Origin: Ga0077527 sp038316355
Lineage (GTDB): Bacteria > Pseudomonadota > Gammaproteobacteria > Burkholderiales > SG8-41
Direction: 5' to 3'
Length of the DNA stretch: 48,787 nt
Assembly: GCA_038316355.1 (NCBI GenBank)
Contig: JBBQAO010000021.1
Location: forward strand, 1-48,787
The notes beneath the pieces were generated by a model. That model made no database searches, was not told the DNA's origin, and saw nothing but the letters and a program-made list of their open reading frames with translations. Position numbers and translations under genes: made by a program. Positions 40,235 to 48,220 of this stretch are shown piece by piece (the first letter of the stretch is position 1; each line of letters opens with the position of its first letter).

Positions 40235-40378
40235 GGGCGGCTCCTTGATCGGAGCCGGCTTCCTGGGTTCGGCAGGAGGATCCGATACCGGGGGATTTTT
40301 GGGTTGCTTTTTAGGGTCCCTGATTTCCACGTCGTCAGGCAACTTGCCGGGATTTCCAGCGACTGAAAAAGAATTCAT
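40223..40378 (-). CDS. Small proline/lysine-rich protein of unknown function (51 aa)
   Basis: I do not recognise this protein. The reading frame ATG to TGA codes for 51 residues beginning MNSFSVAGNPGKLPDDVEIRD, followed by a run rich in Pro and Lys (KKQPKNPP, AEPRKPAPIKEPPKKR). About a quarter of the residues are Pro and it is very basic in the second half; it has no membrane segment and is probably disordered. GGAG with seven bases to the ATG is a convincing ribosome site. It lies 39 nt downstream of the DUF2254 chimera on the same strand, and its stop codon is inside the terminator stem of the opposite gene. Confidence 0.65.
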   Translation of the reverse strand: MNSFSVAGNPGKLPDDVEIRDPKKQPKNPPVSDPPAEPRKPAPIKEPPKKR

Positions 40379-40417
40379 CGGTTTACTCCTCAATTCACTG
40401 CTGCCGCAAACGTCTTT

Positions 40418-41505
40418 TCAGGCAGGGCCGACGGCTTTGGCGAGTCCGCGCACAATTTCCACATCTTCGGGTATGACCAGCGCCTGTTCCGCGCGGGTCA
40501 GCGCCGGACGGGAATGACGCATCGCTGCATCCAGCATGGCGGCGTCACCCAGTGGCGCCAGAGACGTCAGAGACGCCAATGCCTTTTGCAGACGCGCGGC
40601 CACTTCCACGGCCCCGGCACCATCGCGTGCGATGGCGCTAAAGGCGTCATCAAAAAGATCGCGCACAGACAATTCAGGCACCGACACGCGATCACATGTC
40701 GGTGGTTTGACTTCCTCTGCCTTGCGCGGTTCACTCCACAGCACAAACAGCCTGATAAAACGGCCGATCACATCTATCGCAGTGCCCGGATCGTTGACGG
40801 CCGGGGACACTCCACGACTCGCGATTTCAGACAACACAGTCAGGCCAAACCGGGGGTCTTCGTCAAACGTTCGCTCACCGCCAATCAAAAATGCCCTGGC
40901 AATACATGCCATGTCGGCATCCACAGCATTGCCGGCATCCGCGGTGACATGCGCCAGCGCGCGATGCGGTGTAATGAATGTCCCGGGCAGCACTTCGACA
41001 GTAATGCGGATGCGCAATTCTTCAGCGCATCTTTGCAGGCTGACCACATCCACCCGCTGCACATAACCGACGTCGCCGCTGTAAACCGGCTGCCCGCCGG
41101 CCAGGTCCAGGGTTGTCGGAATGCCGCCGAGAGACGGTGACTGCCGTCTGTTCTGCAGGGCTTCAGCCGTGGCCTTCTCTACTTTCTGTATGGTGCCCAC
41201 CATCCGTCCCAGCCGGGCGATGCGGTCCACCCAGCGCACAAAAGTGGCGATGACCACGCCAAACGTTGTCAGTGTCAGCACAAACAATGCAAAACGTCCG
41301 GCCTTGCCGTAATAGCCGGTTTGCAGCACGATCAGCACGATCGCGCCGATCGTCGCAACAAAAATACTGCCGAAAAATCCGCCGACCTGCGCACCGAGGG
41401 TGCCGACGACGATGTCGCCAGCACACCGAAGCCGCCGCCCTGCACCAGCATGCCCGCCAGCCAACCGGCGATCAAACCCACCGGCATCAGCCAGATGAAA
41501 TCCAT
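40418..41505 (-). pseudogene. Frameshifted chimera: GlsB/YeaQ-type membrane domain joined to DUF2254 C-terminal part
   Basis: AAGGAG and the ATG at 41505 open a frame reading MDFIWLMPVGLIAGWLAG, then MLVQGGGFGVL, the N-terminus of the GlsB/YeaQ/YmgE stress-associated membrane family. Near 41415-41420 one G seems to be missing. In the next frame the same family continues as GDIVVGTLGAQVGGFFGS and IFVATIGAIVLIVLQ. It then runs straight into a DUF2254 protein without its first transmembrane segments: TGYYGKAGRFALFVLTL, TFVRWVDRIARLG, GYVQRVDVVSLQ, RTFDEDPRFGLTVLSEIAS, SPAVNDPGTAIDVIG. So the locus looks like a deletion fusion with an additional frameshift. If the missing base is a sequencing error, it would encode an intact fusion membrane protein. 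Confidence 0.65.
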
Positions 41506-41585
41506 TACATTCTCCTTGATGATTCAAATGCGCCGGACCGGCAACTGAAATCAATGCCAGTCAGCAGTGGCTTCATTCTACTGCG

Positions 41586-42458
41586 TCAGCTTTTCAGCAG
41601 ACCCGGCGGATAGCACAAAGACAGCTTGCGCCCAAGCGCATCGCCGCGCAGCCTACACACCAGGTTCTTGCTGTTGGCGGTGAGATGAATGATACCCAGA
41701 GCAGTCTGCTGATCCAGCGGATCGCAAAGGCACTGACGGGTTTCATCAAACGCCGGCAGTGCGAGATGGCACAGCCAGTTATAAGGCGCCGGTAACGCCG
41801 CGACAGGCAAGCGCTCGACCCTGATAGCCTGGTTTAGCGCAGTCTGATCGCAGCACAGCCTGCCGTCTGTGGCAGCCAGACCCAGCGCGAAGTAGTGTGC
41901 CCACTGCTGCCAGTGCGGCGCCTTCGCCGCGAGCGCGAATATGCCGGCATTCCAGTATTGATCCCGCGGTACTGACATGCCTGGATCCATCGCGAAATAC
42001 GCCTTAGCCCGTTGCGCCCGCCAGTTCATGTTGCCCGCCGAATGCTGATATGCCGGATGCGCATGGGACACCACCGCGATAGCCCCGCTCGCGGCCGCAG
42101 TGACATAGGTTTCAATGGCCGATTGATCCTGCACCCACGCATCGGAATCGATCCACAGATAAACGTCATACCCGGGAAAATAACGTGGCAGAAACGGCCG
42201 CACGGTCAACGCCCGCAGGTACGGCTGTGCCGACCGCAGCGCCTGATCCACCGGCAGGTCCCATCCCGGCTCAACGACGTGGGCTGCGTGCCGGCCGATC
42301 CAGTCACGTGTCGCCGGCGCAAGGTCCAGATCAAAACATGCCAACGCGGTATATGGCTGCACCTCCCATTGCTGCAACGATCCGACCAGACCACGCAGCA
42401 GGCCGGAAAAGTTTTCGTCAGCAGCAGTAACGATCAGCGTGCGCAAGATTATCGACAC
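41586..42458 (-). CDS. Glycosyltransferase-like protein with DxD motif (290 aa)
   Basis: This protein resembles nucleotide-sugar-dependent transferases of the GT-A fold. RTLIVTAADENFSGLLRGLVGSL is a first Rossmann-like strand and helix. FPGYDVYLWIDSDAWVQDQ holds the D-x-D-like metal site (Asp104-Ser-Asp106). YWNAGIFAL and CDQTALNQAI are typical acceptor-side segments of GT8-like enzymes. No signal peptide or membrane helix is evident, so it is cytoplasmic. The start is GTG at 42458 or TTG four codons later, both with weak ribosome sites. It is upstream of the GlsB/DUF2254 locus and 61 nt downstream of a secreted protein. The sugar and acceptor are unknown. Confidence 0.7.
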   Translation of the reverse strand: MSIILRTLIVTAADENFSGLLRGLVGSLQQWEVQPYTALACFDLDLAPATRDWIGRHAAHVVEPGWDLPVDQALRSAQPYLRALTVRPFLPRYFPGYDVYLWIDSDAWVQDQSAIETYVTAAASGAIAVVSHAHPAYQHSAGNMNWRAQRAKAYFAMDPGMSVPRDQYWNAGIFALAAKAPHWQQWAHYFALGLAATDGRLCCDQTALNQAIRVERLPVAALPAPYNWLCHLALPAFDETRQCLCDPLDQQTALGIIHLTANSKNLVCRLRGDALGRKLSLCYPPGLLKS

Positions 42459-42519
42459 CGACCAAGGGATTCGTGAACAGCGATGGCAATCGGGTTCATC
42501 ACTTGCAGATCAAGCGCGT

Positions 42520-42984
42520 TCAACCACCACGCCCGGAAACTACCCGGCCATTGCGCTCAATGCGTATCGCGCAGGACGTCGCACCGCAACTGAATTCAGT
42601 CTTCACCACTTCCTTGGGCGTCACCAGTATCGTGCCGCGGCCGCGATTCGCGGTGCCAGCGTCGTATTCATAAATAATCGTACCCGACGGTTCGTTGATG
42701 GTCAAGACATAACTGATGTACTCGCCGAAATACAGCCCGCGTTCCTGCGGCAACACCATTTCCACGCGCAGCGGGATACGGTTCTTGGTCGTGGGGTGGA
42801 TGCGGAAATAACGTTTGACGCGCTCGCCGTGGCGAAACGACGGATCGACCGCCGTAATGCGCTGCATCAGTTTGACTTCGCTGGGCCGCAGCGGCGTGTC
42901 CTCCACACCCATGCCTGAAGCCGCCGCCGCCAAGGGCAGTAACGCCACCATTACGATCAGCGCGCTAGTTTTCAGCATCTTCAT
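42520..42984 (-). CDS. Secreted hypothetical protein (154 aa)
   Basis: I do not recognise a family. The signal peptide is MKMLKTSALIVMVALLPLAAAASG. The mature part has a basic segment (FRHGERVKRYFRIHPTTKNRI) and beta-strand-rich stretches with alternating hydrophobic residues (VEMVLPQERGLYFGEYIS, TIIYEYDAG). Two cysteines close together (FSCGATSCAIR) may form a disulfide. The ATG at 42984 lies inside the last codons of the cupin gene (20-nt overlap) with GAGG just upstream, showing translational coupling. It is probably a periplasmic or surface protein working with the SGNH hydrolase and cupin of the same operon. Confidence 0.75.
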   Translation of the reverse strand: MKMLKTSALIVMVALLPLAAAASGMGVEDTPLRPSEVKLMQRITAVDPSFRHGERVKRYFRIHPTTKNRIPLRVEMVLPQERGLYFGEYISYVLTINEPSGTIIYEYDAGTANRGRGTILVTPKEVVKTEFSCGATSCAIRIERNGRVVSGRGG

Positions 42985-43372
42985 AAGCCTCGGGCCGGAA
43001 GCGCGGCGTGCAGATGGCAAGGAACACCAGGTCGGCCGGACCGACATTGGCGATGCGCTGCCGCACCGAAGGCGGGATCAGTACCACATCGCCGGCCTGT
43101 ACTTCCTGCGGCGGAAAATCGCCGATTTCCATCCGTCGGGCACCGTCGAGGATCACATAACGCTCCAGCGTATCGACCACCCGGTGCCAACGCGTCGTGA
43201 CACCGGACTCCACGCGGGCGCGGGCACTCGACATCTCCGGATCATCTTCCGAATTGGACAGTTCGAGAATATGACAGCGCCCGTCGGTCAGGACTTCAGA
43301 CCCGGGATGGGCGCGGAGTATGGGGGGCTGCGATTCGGGCACTGTCCTCGGATCCGGTTTATTTTCCGCCAT
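42965..43372 (-). CDS. Cupin-domain protein (135 aa)
   Basis: This is a single small beta-barrel cupin. The first motif region is TTRWHRVVDTLERYVILDG (His of the H-x-x-x-x-x-E pattern), and the second is PPQEVQAGDVVLIPPSVRQRIANVG. A charged N-terminal tail of about 25 residues (MAENKPDPRTVPESQPP) has no signal peptide. Such cupins bind a metal or small ligand; enzymatic or sensory roles cannot be told apart. It starts directly after the stop of the SGNH gene and overlaps the following secreted-protein gene, so all three genes form a coupled operon. Confidence 0.85.
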   Translation of the reverse strand: MAENKPDPRTVPESQPPILRAHPGSEVLTDGRCHILELSNSEDDPEMSSARARVESGVTTRWHRVVDTLERYVILDGARRMEIGDFPPQEVQAGDVVLIPPSVRQRIANVGPADLVFLAICTPRFRPEAYEDAEN

Positions 43373-44167
43373 TTAGCTGCCGTAAAACTTCTTCACGGTT
43401 TCGTCCGCTACTTTCTGCAGGAAAGCCGCGTCTTCCTTGCTCACCTTGCCATAATAATCGTACGAATTCCCCACCGGTGATTTGCCGTAGATGCTGGCGT
43501 ACACCGTGCATGCCGCGAGGTAGGTGCCAATCAGTTCAGGATGAGTACCATCGTCCTTATGCAGCTTCATGTCTGGCTTGCGGCGATAGGCCTCTTCGAA
43601 CGCCAGACCCACCGGGATCACCAGCGCGCTCACTTCATTACCGACTGATACATAGAGTTCCCCGGTCAGACGGATATTTTCGGGTTTGACCTGCTTGTGC
43701 GGTTTGACGTAGGCATGCGTCATGTACAGCGCAACCTGCCCGCCACGGCTCCTGATGAGTTCACTGTATTCCCTGACCTTCTCCCGGAACCCGGCACGCC
43801 TTTTATCCGACAGCGGTTCACCGCTGCCGCCCTGCAAAATTACCAGCCGGAATGGCTGCTTGACGCCAATACGCCCCAGTTGCGTCAGGTAATCGATGTT
43901 GTGATGCCACAGCGGCGCGCCACCGATGGTCGCCGATTTGTACTGGATCAATTTCTGCAGCGCCGGATCGGCCGCTGACGCAATGCGGTTGATGTGGTTG
44001 TGCAGGCTGTCGTTGTAATACATATAGCTGTTGCCGGCGAACAGCACGCGCATCGGCGTATCGACCTGCGGTTGTTTGACCATCGGGCTGGCGGCATGAA
44101 CACCGGCAACCTGCAGCAAAACGACGATCAGGAACGATTGCAGCAATAAAACGACACGCTTCAACAT
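43373..44167 (-). CDS. Secreted SGNH/GDSL-like hydrolase (264 aa)
   Basis: A signal peptide (MLKRVVLLLQSFLIVVLLQVAGVHAA) precedes a hydrolase domain. Block I is VLFAGNSYMYYNDSLHNH, with the candidate nucleophile Ser47 in GNS, and the late block is HKDDGTHPELIGTYLAACTVY, with Asp206 or 207 and His209. The usual Gly and Asn blocks are less clear: ATIGGAPLWHHN and LVILQGGSG. It could act as an esterase or acetyl-polysaccharide esterase in the periplasm. It heads the operon with a cupin, a small secreted protein and possibly the glycosyltransferase-like gene, a set that suggests modification of a cell-surface glycan. It is divergent from the Bug gene at 44343. Confidence 0.78.
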   Translation of the reverse strand: MLKRVVLLLQSFLIVVLLQVAGVHAASPMVKQPQVDTPMRVLFAGNSYMYYNDSLHNHINRIASAADPALQKLIQYKSATIGGAPLWHHNIDYLTQLGRIGVKQPFRLVILQGGSGEPLSDKRRAGFREKVREYSELIRSRGGQVALYMTHAYVKPHKQVKPENIRLTGELYVSVGNEVSALVIPVGLAFEEAYRRKPDMKLHKDDGTHPELIGTYLAACTVYASIYGKSPVGNSYDYYGKVSKEDAAFLQKVADETVKKFYGS

Positions 44168-44342
44168 GCTGGATCCACTCTCTTTTTGGTTCTGATCCTG
44201 CTTTCAGCGCGCAACGGCCAACATGTGGGCCGTGCCGCGCTGACGGGATTTTGCAGTAACATTGTTTCATCGAGCGCGCCGCTACCGCAACCAACGGCGC
44301 AACAAAAACAGCAACAACCCGCCGGACCGGAGAAAATCTGTC

Positions 44343-45347
44343 ATGCGCTTCACATCGCGTTCAGTTTCGCAGTATTGCACCCCCGCCGCGCTGACCCTCT
44401 GCCTGGCCGCGATCGCCGGCCATGCCCAGGCCGCTCAGCCGGCAGGCAGCCCATATCCCGAACGCCCGATCCGCCTGCTGATTGCCCAGGCCGCGGGTGG
44501 CAACGCCGACATCATCGCCCGTGCGCTGGCTGAAGGGTTGAGCGAACGGCTGGGCCAGAACGTCGTTGCCGACAATCGCCCCGGTGCCAGCGGCATCATT
44601 GCCACCGAACTCACAGTGCGCGCCGCGCCCGACGGTTACACGATTCTGCTGGTGCCGAGCTCCTTCGGCGTCAATCCGGCCGCCAACCGCAAGCTGCCCT
44701 ATGACCAGTTGCGTGACCTGGCGCCGATCACCATGGTCGCCAGCGCACCCAATGTGCTGGTGGTCGGACCTGCACTGAAAATAAAAACGGTGGCGGATCT
44801 GGTGCAGGCCGCCAAGGCCAATCCCGGCAAACTCACCTACGGTTCATCCGGCAATCTCGGTTCGCCGCACCTCGCCGGTGAACTGTTTGAACTGATGACC
44901 GGGACCGACATGATTCACGTGCCGTACAAAGGCGCCGCTACGGCCATGCTTGATCTGATCTCCGGCCGCATCTCGCTGTCATTCGCCAGCCTGCCCAGCG
45001 CCATTGCACATATCCGCAACGGCCGGCTGACTGCCATCGCCGTCACCAGCGAAAAACGTTTTCCGCTGACACCCGATCTGCCCACCGTGTCCGAATCCGG
45101 CCTGCCCGGCTTTGAAACCACGGCTTGGCAGGGGCTGGTCGCCCCGGCACGCACGCCACCCTCAATCATCAAACGCCTGAATGTCGAATCGGTGCAGGTT
45201 ATCAACCATCCGGCGATGCGCGAACGCATGATCCAGAACGGCGCCGAGCCTGTCGGCAGCACGCCGGAAGCGCTGTGGGATTTTGCGCGCAAGCAGATTG
45301 CCAAATGGGGCAAGGTCATCAAAGCCGCGGGCATCACCCCTAATTAA
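44343..45347 (+). CDS. Bug-family TTT substrate-binding protein (334 aa)
   Basis: This is a periplasmic receptor with signal peptide MRFTSRSVSQYCTPAALTLC ending near AQA. The mature part begins with YPERPIRLLIAQAAGGNADI, and the Gln-Ala-Ala-Gly-Gly loop is as in the receptor at 14658. DNRPGASGIIATELTVR, APDGYTILLVPSSFGVNPAAN and IHVPYKGAATAMLDLISG follow. The ATG at 44343 is chosen because GGAG lies ten bases upstream and the signal peptide starts there; the frame is open further upstream without a start signal. It is followed, after a 229-nt gap with repeats, by a CoA-transferase gene. Confidence 0.92.
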   Translation: MRFTSRSVSQYCTPAALTLCLAAIAGHAQAAQPAGSPYPERPIRLLIAQAAGGNADIIARALAEGLSERLGQNVVADNRPGASGIIATELTVRAAPDGYTILLVPSSFGVNPAANRKLPYDQLRDLAPITMVASAPNVLVVGPALKIKTVADLVQAAKANPGKLTYGSSGNLGSPHLAGELFELMTGTDMIHVPYKGAATAMLDLISGRISLSFASLPSAIAHIRNGRLTAIAVTSEKRFPLTPDLPTVSESGLPGFETTAWQGLVAPARTPPSIIKRLNVESVQVINHPAMRERMIQNGAEPVGSTPEALWDFARKQIAKWGKVIKAAGITPN

Positions 45348-45366
45348 ACTGGAGTCCATAAAAACG

Positions 45367-45520
45367 TTAACCGCCGATGAACGCAGATTAACACCGATAA
45401 AATCCAGAACATCGGCAACATGGCCTGCCGAATAAATGCAATCCATTTTTTCAATTATTTACTCTACTACCGGCAGCACATTTCGTTGAAGCAGATTGAT
45501 CTGCGATCATCTGCGGTTAA
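45367..45520. repeat. Interspersed repeat pair flanking the gap before the CoA-transferase
   Basis: TTAACCGCCGATGAACGCAG (45367 onward) followed by ATTAACACCGATAA matches the repeat at 32483. At 45498-45520 the inverted form TGATCTGCGATCATCTGCGG-TTAA occurs, so the pair brackets about 100 nt of AT-rich sequence. No gene is seen between them. They may be the ends of a degenerate non-autonomous element. Confidence 0.65.
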
Positions 45521-45576
45521 ATTTGATTTTGTCTTTCTGTTAAGTGCTCTTACAACTTTGTAACCAGGGAATCATC

Positions 45577-46767
45577 GTGGCGACAACCAACAACGGCCCA
45601 TTCTCCCGCTTCACCGTCCTCGACCTGACCCGCGCCCGCTCCGGTCCGACCGCCGTGCGTCAGCTCTCGGATTGGGGCGCCAAAGTCATCAAGATCGAAG
45701 AACTCGGCGAACAGGACGGCGACGGTAGTCCTTTCGACAAACGCCACGGCCCCGATTTCCAGAACCTGCATCGCAACAAACGCAGCATCACGCTGAACCT
45801 GAAATCGCCGGAAGGCGTGGCGGTGTTCAAGAAAATGGCCGCTACGGCGGATGTCATCGTCGAGAACTACCGCCCCAACGTGAAGGTTCGCCTCGGCATC
45901 GACTATGAAACCATCCGCAAGATCAACCCACGCATTGTCTACGGCAGCATCAGCGGCTTCGGCCAGGACGGCCCCTACGCCGACCGCCCTGGCCTCGACC
46001 AGGTGGCACAGGGTATGAGCGGCCTGATGTCAGTCACCGGCCTGCCGGGACAAGGACCGGTGCGCGCCGGCATCGCCATTGGCGACTCCAGCGCCGGGAT
46101 GTTCCTCGCCTTCGGCATCGTCACAGCGCTGCTCGACCGCGAACACACGGGTGTCGGGCAATGGGTGCATACCTCATTGCTGCAGGCGCTGATCGCGATG
46201 ACGGACTTTCAGGCCGCACGCTGGACGGTAGCCGGTGAAGTCGCCGGCCAGGCCGGCAACAACCACCCCACCGCCATCCCCACCGGCACCTACAAAACCG
46301 CCGACGGCCATATCAACATCGCCGGCAGCGGTAACCTGTTCAACCGCCTGTGCAAAGCCGTCGGACTGCCCGACCTGCCGAACGATCCCGATTACTCGTC
46401 ATCGAAGATCCGTGCCAGGAATCGCGACGCGCTGAACAGGATCATCGCTGCGCAGATTGAAAATAAAACTTCGGCGGAATGGATAGACGCTCTGAACAAG
46501 GCCGGCGTACCCTGCGGCCCGATTTACAAGATTAATGAAGTGTTTTCTGATCCTCAGGTGCAGCACCTGGGAATCGCCGCACCGGTGAAGCATTACAAGC
46601 TGGGCGATATCAGCGTGGTGAAGAACGGCATCAACTTTTCGAAGACACCGTTCAAAGTGCGTCATGCAGCGCCTGATCGTGGGGCGGAGACGGAGGAAAT
46701 TCTGAGGGAGTATGGATACAGCGAGGCTGAGGTTGCCCAACTGAAAACCTCGGGCGTCACGGCATAA
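45577..46767 (+). CDS. CaiB/BaiF (type III) CoA-transferase (396 aa)
   Basis: This is a second family III CoA-transferase. The nucleophilic Asp is probably Asp170 in GIAIGDSSAGM. VLDLTRARSGPTAVRQLSDWGA is the N-terminal CoA-binding region in this family, and ENYRPNVKVRLGIDY and SISGFGQDGPYADRPG are conserved. GTG at 45577 is the likely start, with AGGGA seven bases upstream. It differs from the 7297 enzyme in the linker region and C-terminus, so the acyl substrate should differ. The preceding Bug receptor (229 nt upstream) may import the acid to be activated. A RAYT remnant abuts its 3' end on the opposite strand. Confidence 0.92.
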   Translation: MATTNNGPFSRFTVLDLTRARSGPTAVRQLSDWGAKVIKIEELGEQDGDGSPFDKRHGPDFQNLHRNKRSITLNLKSPEGVAVFKKMAATADVIVENYRPNVKVRLGIDYETIRKINPRIVYGSISGFGQDGPYADRPGLDQVAQGMSGLMSVTGLPGQGPVRAGIAIGDSSAGMFLAFGIVTALLDREHTGVGQWVHTSLLQALIAMTDFQAARWTVAGEVAGQAGNNHPTAIPTGTYKTADGHINIAGSGNLFNRLCKAVGLPDLPNDPDYSSSKIRARNRDALNRIIAAQIENKTSAEWIDALNKAGVPCGPIYKINEVFSDPQVQHLGIAAPVKHYKLGDISVVKNGINFSKTPFKVRHAAPDRGAETEEILREYGYSEAEVAQLKTSGVTA

Positions 46768-46773
46768 ATAATT

Positions 46774-46875
46774 AAGTATTTGATCGACCAACAGCGTATT
46801 GCCGCGCCGTTGCAGCAGGTTCACGGTGAAATAATACGTGCCTCCGGGATGCCAGGCGCGGCGGTAGTTGGGCAT
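46774..46875 (-). pseudogene. RAYT (REP-associated tyrosine transposase, Y1/IS200-like) N-terminal remnant
   Basis: About 34 codons read MPNYRRAWHPGGTYYFTVNL then LQRRGNTLLVDQIL, the diagnostic N-terminus of RAYT proteins in beta- and gammaproteobacteria. The frame then runs into the antisense of the CoA-transferase gene and has no HUH motif or catalytic Tyr, so it is a truncated relic. The sequence before it (about 46880-46975) includes a REP-like palindrome, as expected for the RAYT-REP association. Confidence 0.8.
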
Positions 46876-46939
46876 GCGGGCAGTGTTTCATCAGCCTGCA
46901 CCTGACACAATCCATGCGTTTCAATCCATACGGCGCAAT

Positions 46940-46970
46940 GCGCCCCGGAGGAAGTCCCCTTGGGGGGCGC
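46940..46970 (+). repeat. REP-like palindromic repeat, copy A
   Basis: GCGCCCC (46940-46946) and GGGGCGC (46964-46970) form a 7-bp stem enclosing GGAGGAAGTCCCCTTGG. Related elements are at 24508-24543 (27 of 31 bases equal) and 27803-27834. The adjacent RAYT remnant suggests that this is the local REP family. Confidence 0.75.
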
Positions 46971-47013
46971 TGCACTTATTGAGCCCTATGGGATACCCTA
47001 TAAGTAATTGTTT

Positions 47014-48066
47014 TTATTGATAATTTACAGATCCGCCATGAGCAATAATCTTCAGCGACTCGACCACTTTCCTGTCCACCAGTATCCCCTCCTTGCGCCG
47101 CCGCTCACGCTCGCGGTATGCGCGCTCGGATGGAATGCGAATCTCTTCAACACCCGGCTGCTTCGGCGTGTCCTTGATCTGTTTCACGTACTCCGCCATC
47201 TGTTTCGGGAACTCGCCGCCGGGCAGCATGATCTCCGGATCGACGACCCAGAAGAAGAAGGCGTAGTCACGCACCTGCCCTTTTGCCAGATGTGCGCCGG
47301 CGAGGATGCCCAGCGCCTGGATCGCGAACGACAGGCCGTAACCCTTGTGACCACCGAAGGGCGCAACACCACCCTTGAGCACTTTGGACGCATCGGTTGA
47401 AGGACGACCCTGCTCGTCAAAACCCACGCCTTCCGGCATCGGTTCACCGAGATGGGCATGCAGCATCACTTCGCCCCACATGAAGGACGCGGTGCCCATG
47501 TCGACCACCACCGGGCCGTTGTCCGAGGGGAAACCGAAACAGATCGGATTGGTGCCGAGCATCGGCTTGGCAGCACCAGGCGGCAGTACGCGCGGGAACG
47601 CCGCCGACGTATGGAACGCGACCAGCCCTTCCTTGACGATTTTCTCGACGAAGTAGGCGTTGCGGCCGCTGTAATAGCTGTCGTACGCGCCGACGGTGGC
47701 CATGCCCGAGGTCTTGGCCTTCTTTATTGCGATTTCGGCGGCGCGGTAGGCCGCGACGTAGCCGATGTTGTTGCCACCGTCAATCAGCGCCGATACCGGC
47801 GTTTCGCGGACGATGCTCACCGGCCTGCGCGCCTGTTTGGTCTTGACGTCAGTGGCAATCGCCAGCACGCGCGGCAGACCGGCAAAGCGGTAGCCGCAGA
47901 GCGAGTTGTCGACCAGCTGGTCGATGGTGATGCGGGCATCTTCGCCGCTGTAACCCACCGCCTCCAGTGCACGCTGGCCGAGCTCGGCGGCCTCCTGAGG
48001 GGTCAGGCGCAGGAAATCGGGATGGTCAGCGTCCAGTAATGTGCCGAAGCTGGTCGTTTTTTGCAT
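47014..48066 (-). CDS. Malate/L-lactate/ureidoglycolate dehydrogenase (LDH2) family protein (350 aa)
   Basis: This is an NAD(P)-dependent dehydrogenase of the LDH2/YlbC/ComC family, unrelated to classical LDH. Seen are the N-terminal helical domain (LTPQEAAELGQRALEAVG), GYRFAGLPR in place of the usual G-x-x-H-G, NNIGYVAAYRAAEIAIKKAK, GTNPICFGFPSDNGPVVVDMG (split) and FGGHKGYGLSFAIQALGILAGA. Members oxidise 2-hydroxy acids such as malate, sulfolactate or ureidoglycolate. AGGA upstream of the ATG at 48066 supports the start. It lies downstream of the last Bug gene, with a 10-bp hairpin between them. The missing His in the first motif is notable, because that His is often cited as conserved in the active site. 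Confidence 0.88.
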   Translation of the reverse strand: MQKTTSFGTLLDADHPDFLRLTPQEAAELGQRALEAVGYSGEDARITIDQLVDNSLCGYRFAGLPRVLAIATDVKTKQARRPVSIVRETPVSALIDGGNNIGYVAAYRAAEIAIKKAKTSGMATVGAYDSYYSGRNAYFVEKIVKEGLVAFHTSAAFPRVLPPGAAKPMLGTNPICFGFPSDNGPVVVDMGTASFMWGEVMLHAHLGEPMPEGVGFDEQGRPSTDASKVLKGGVAPFGGHKGYGLSFAIQALGILAGAHLAKGQVRDYAFFFWVVDPEIMLPGGEFPKQMAEYVKQIKDTPKQPGVEEIRIPSERAYRERERRRKEGILVDRKVVESLKIIAHGGSVNYQ

Positions 48067-48110
48067 ATTGGAAGTTCCTGTTTTATTCAAAGGGTATCCA
48101 GCGAGTTAGC

Positions 48111-48185
48111 TGATTTCCCCTCACCCTGCCCTGCTTCGTTTCAAGTGTTCCCTGGTCTCCCCGAAAGAATTCGGGGAGAGGGAGA
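48111..48185. repeat. REP-like element with perfect 10-bp hairpin
   Basis: TCTCCCCGAA (48156-48165) and TTCGGGGAGA (48170-48179) form a perfect stem with a four-base loop. The hairpin is embedded in a CCCCTCACCCTGCCCTGC...GGGAGA context like that at 3975-4120. It lies between the Bug and LDH2 genes on one transcript. There is no T run, so I do not call a terminator. It may stabilise the upstream mRNA. Confidence 0.7.
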
Positions 48186-48220
48186 TCCAGATCTGGAGGT
48201 CCTGGTGATTCGGGGCAGGC

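Noticed and set aside
46399..46875. 158-codon minus-strand frame as an intact RAYT transposase
   Set aside because: Only the first 34 or so residues match RAYT. The rest is the antisense of the CoA-transferase, so it is annotated as a remnant.
48156..48179. Perfect 10-bp hairpin as a Rho-independent terminator
   Set aside because: No T run follows on either strand; it fits a REP-like element better.
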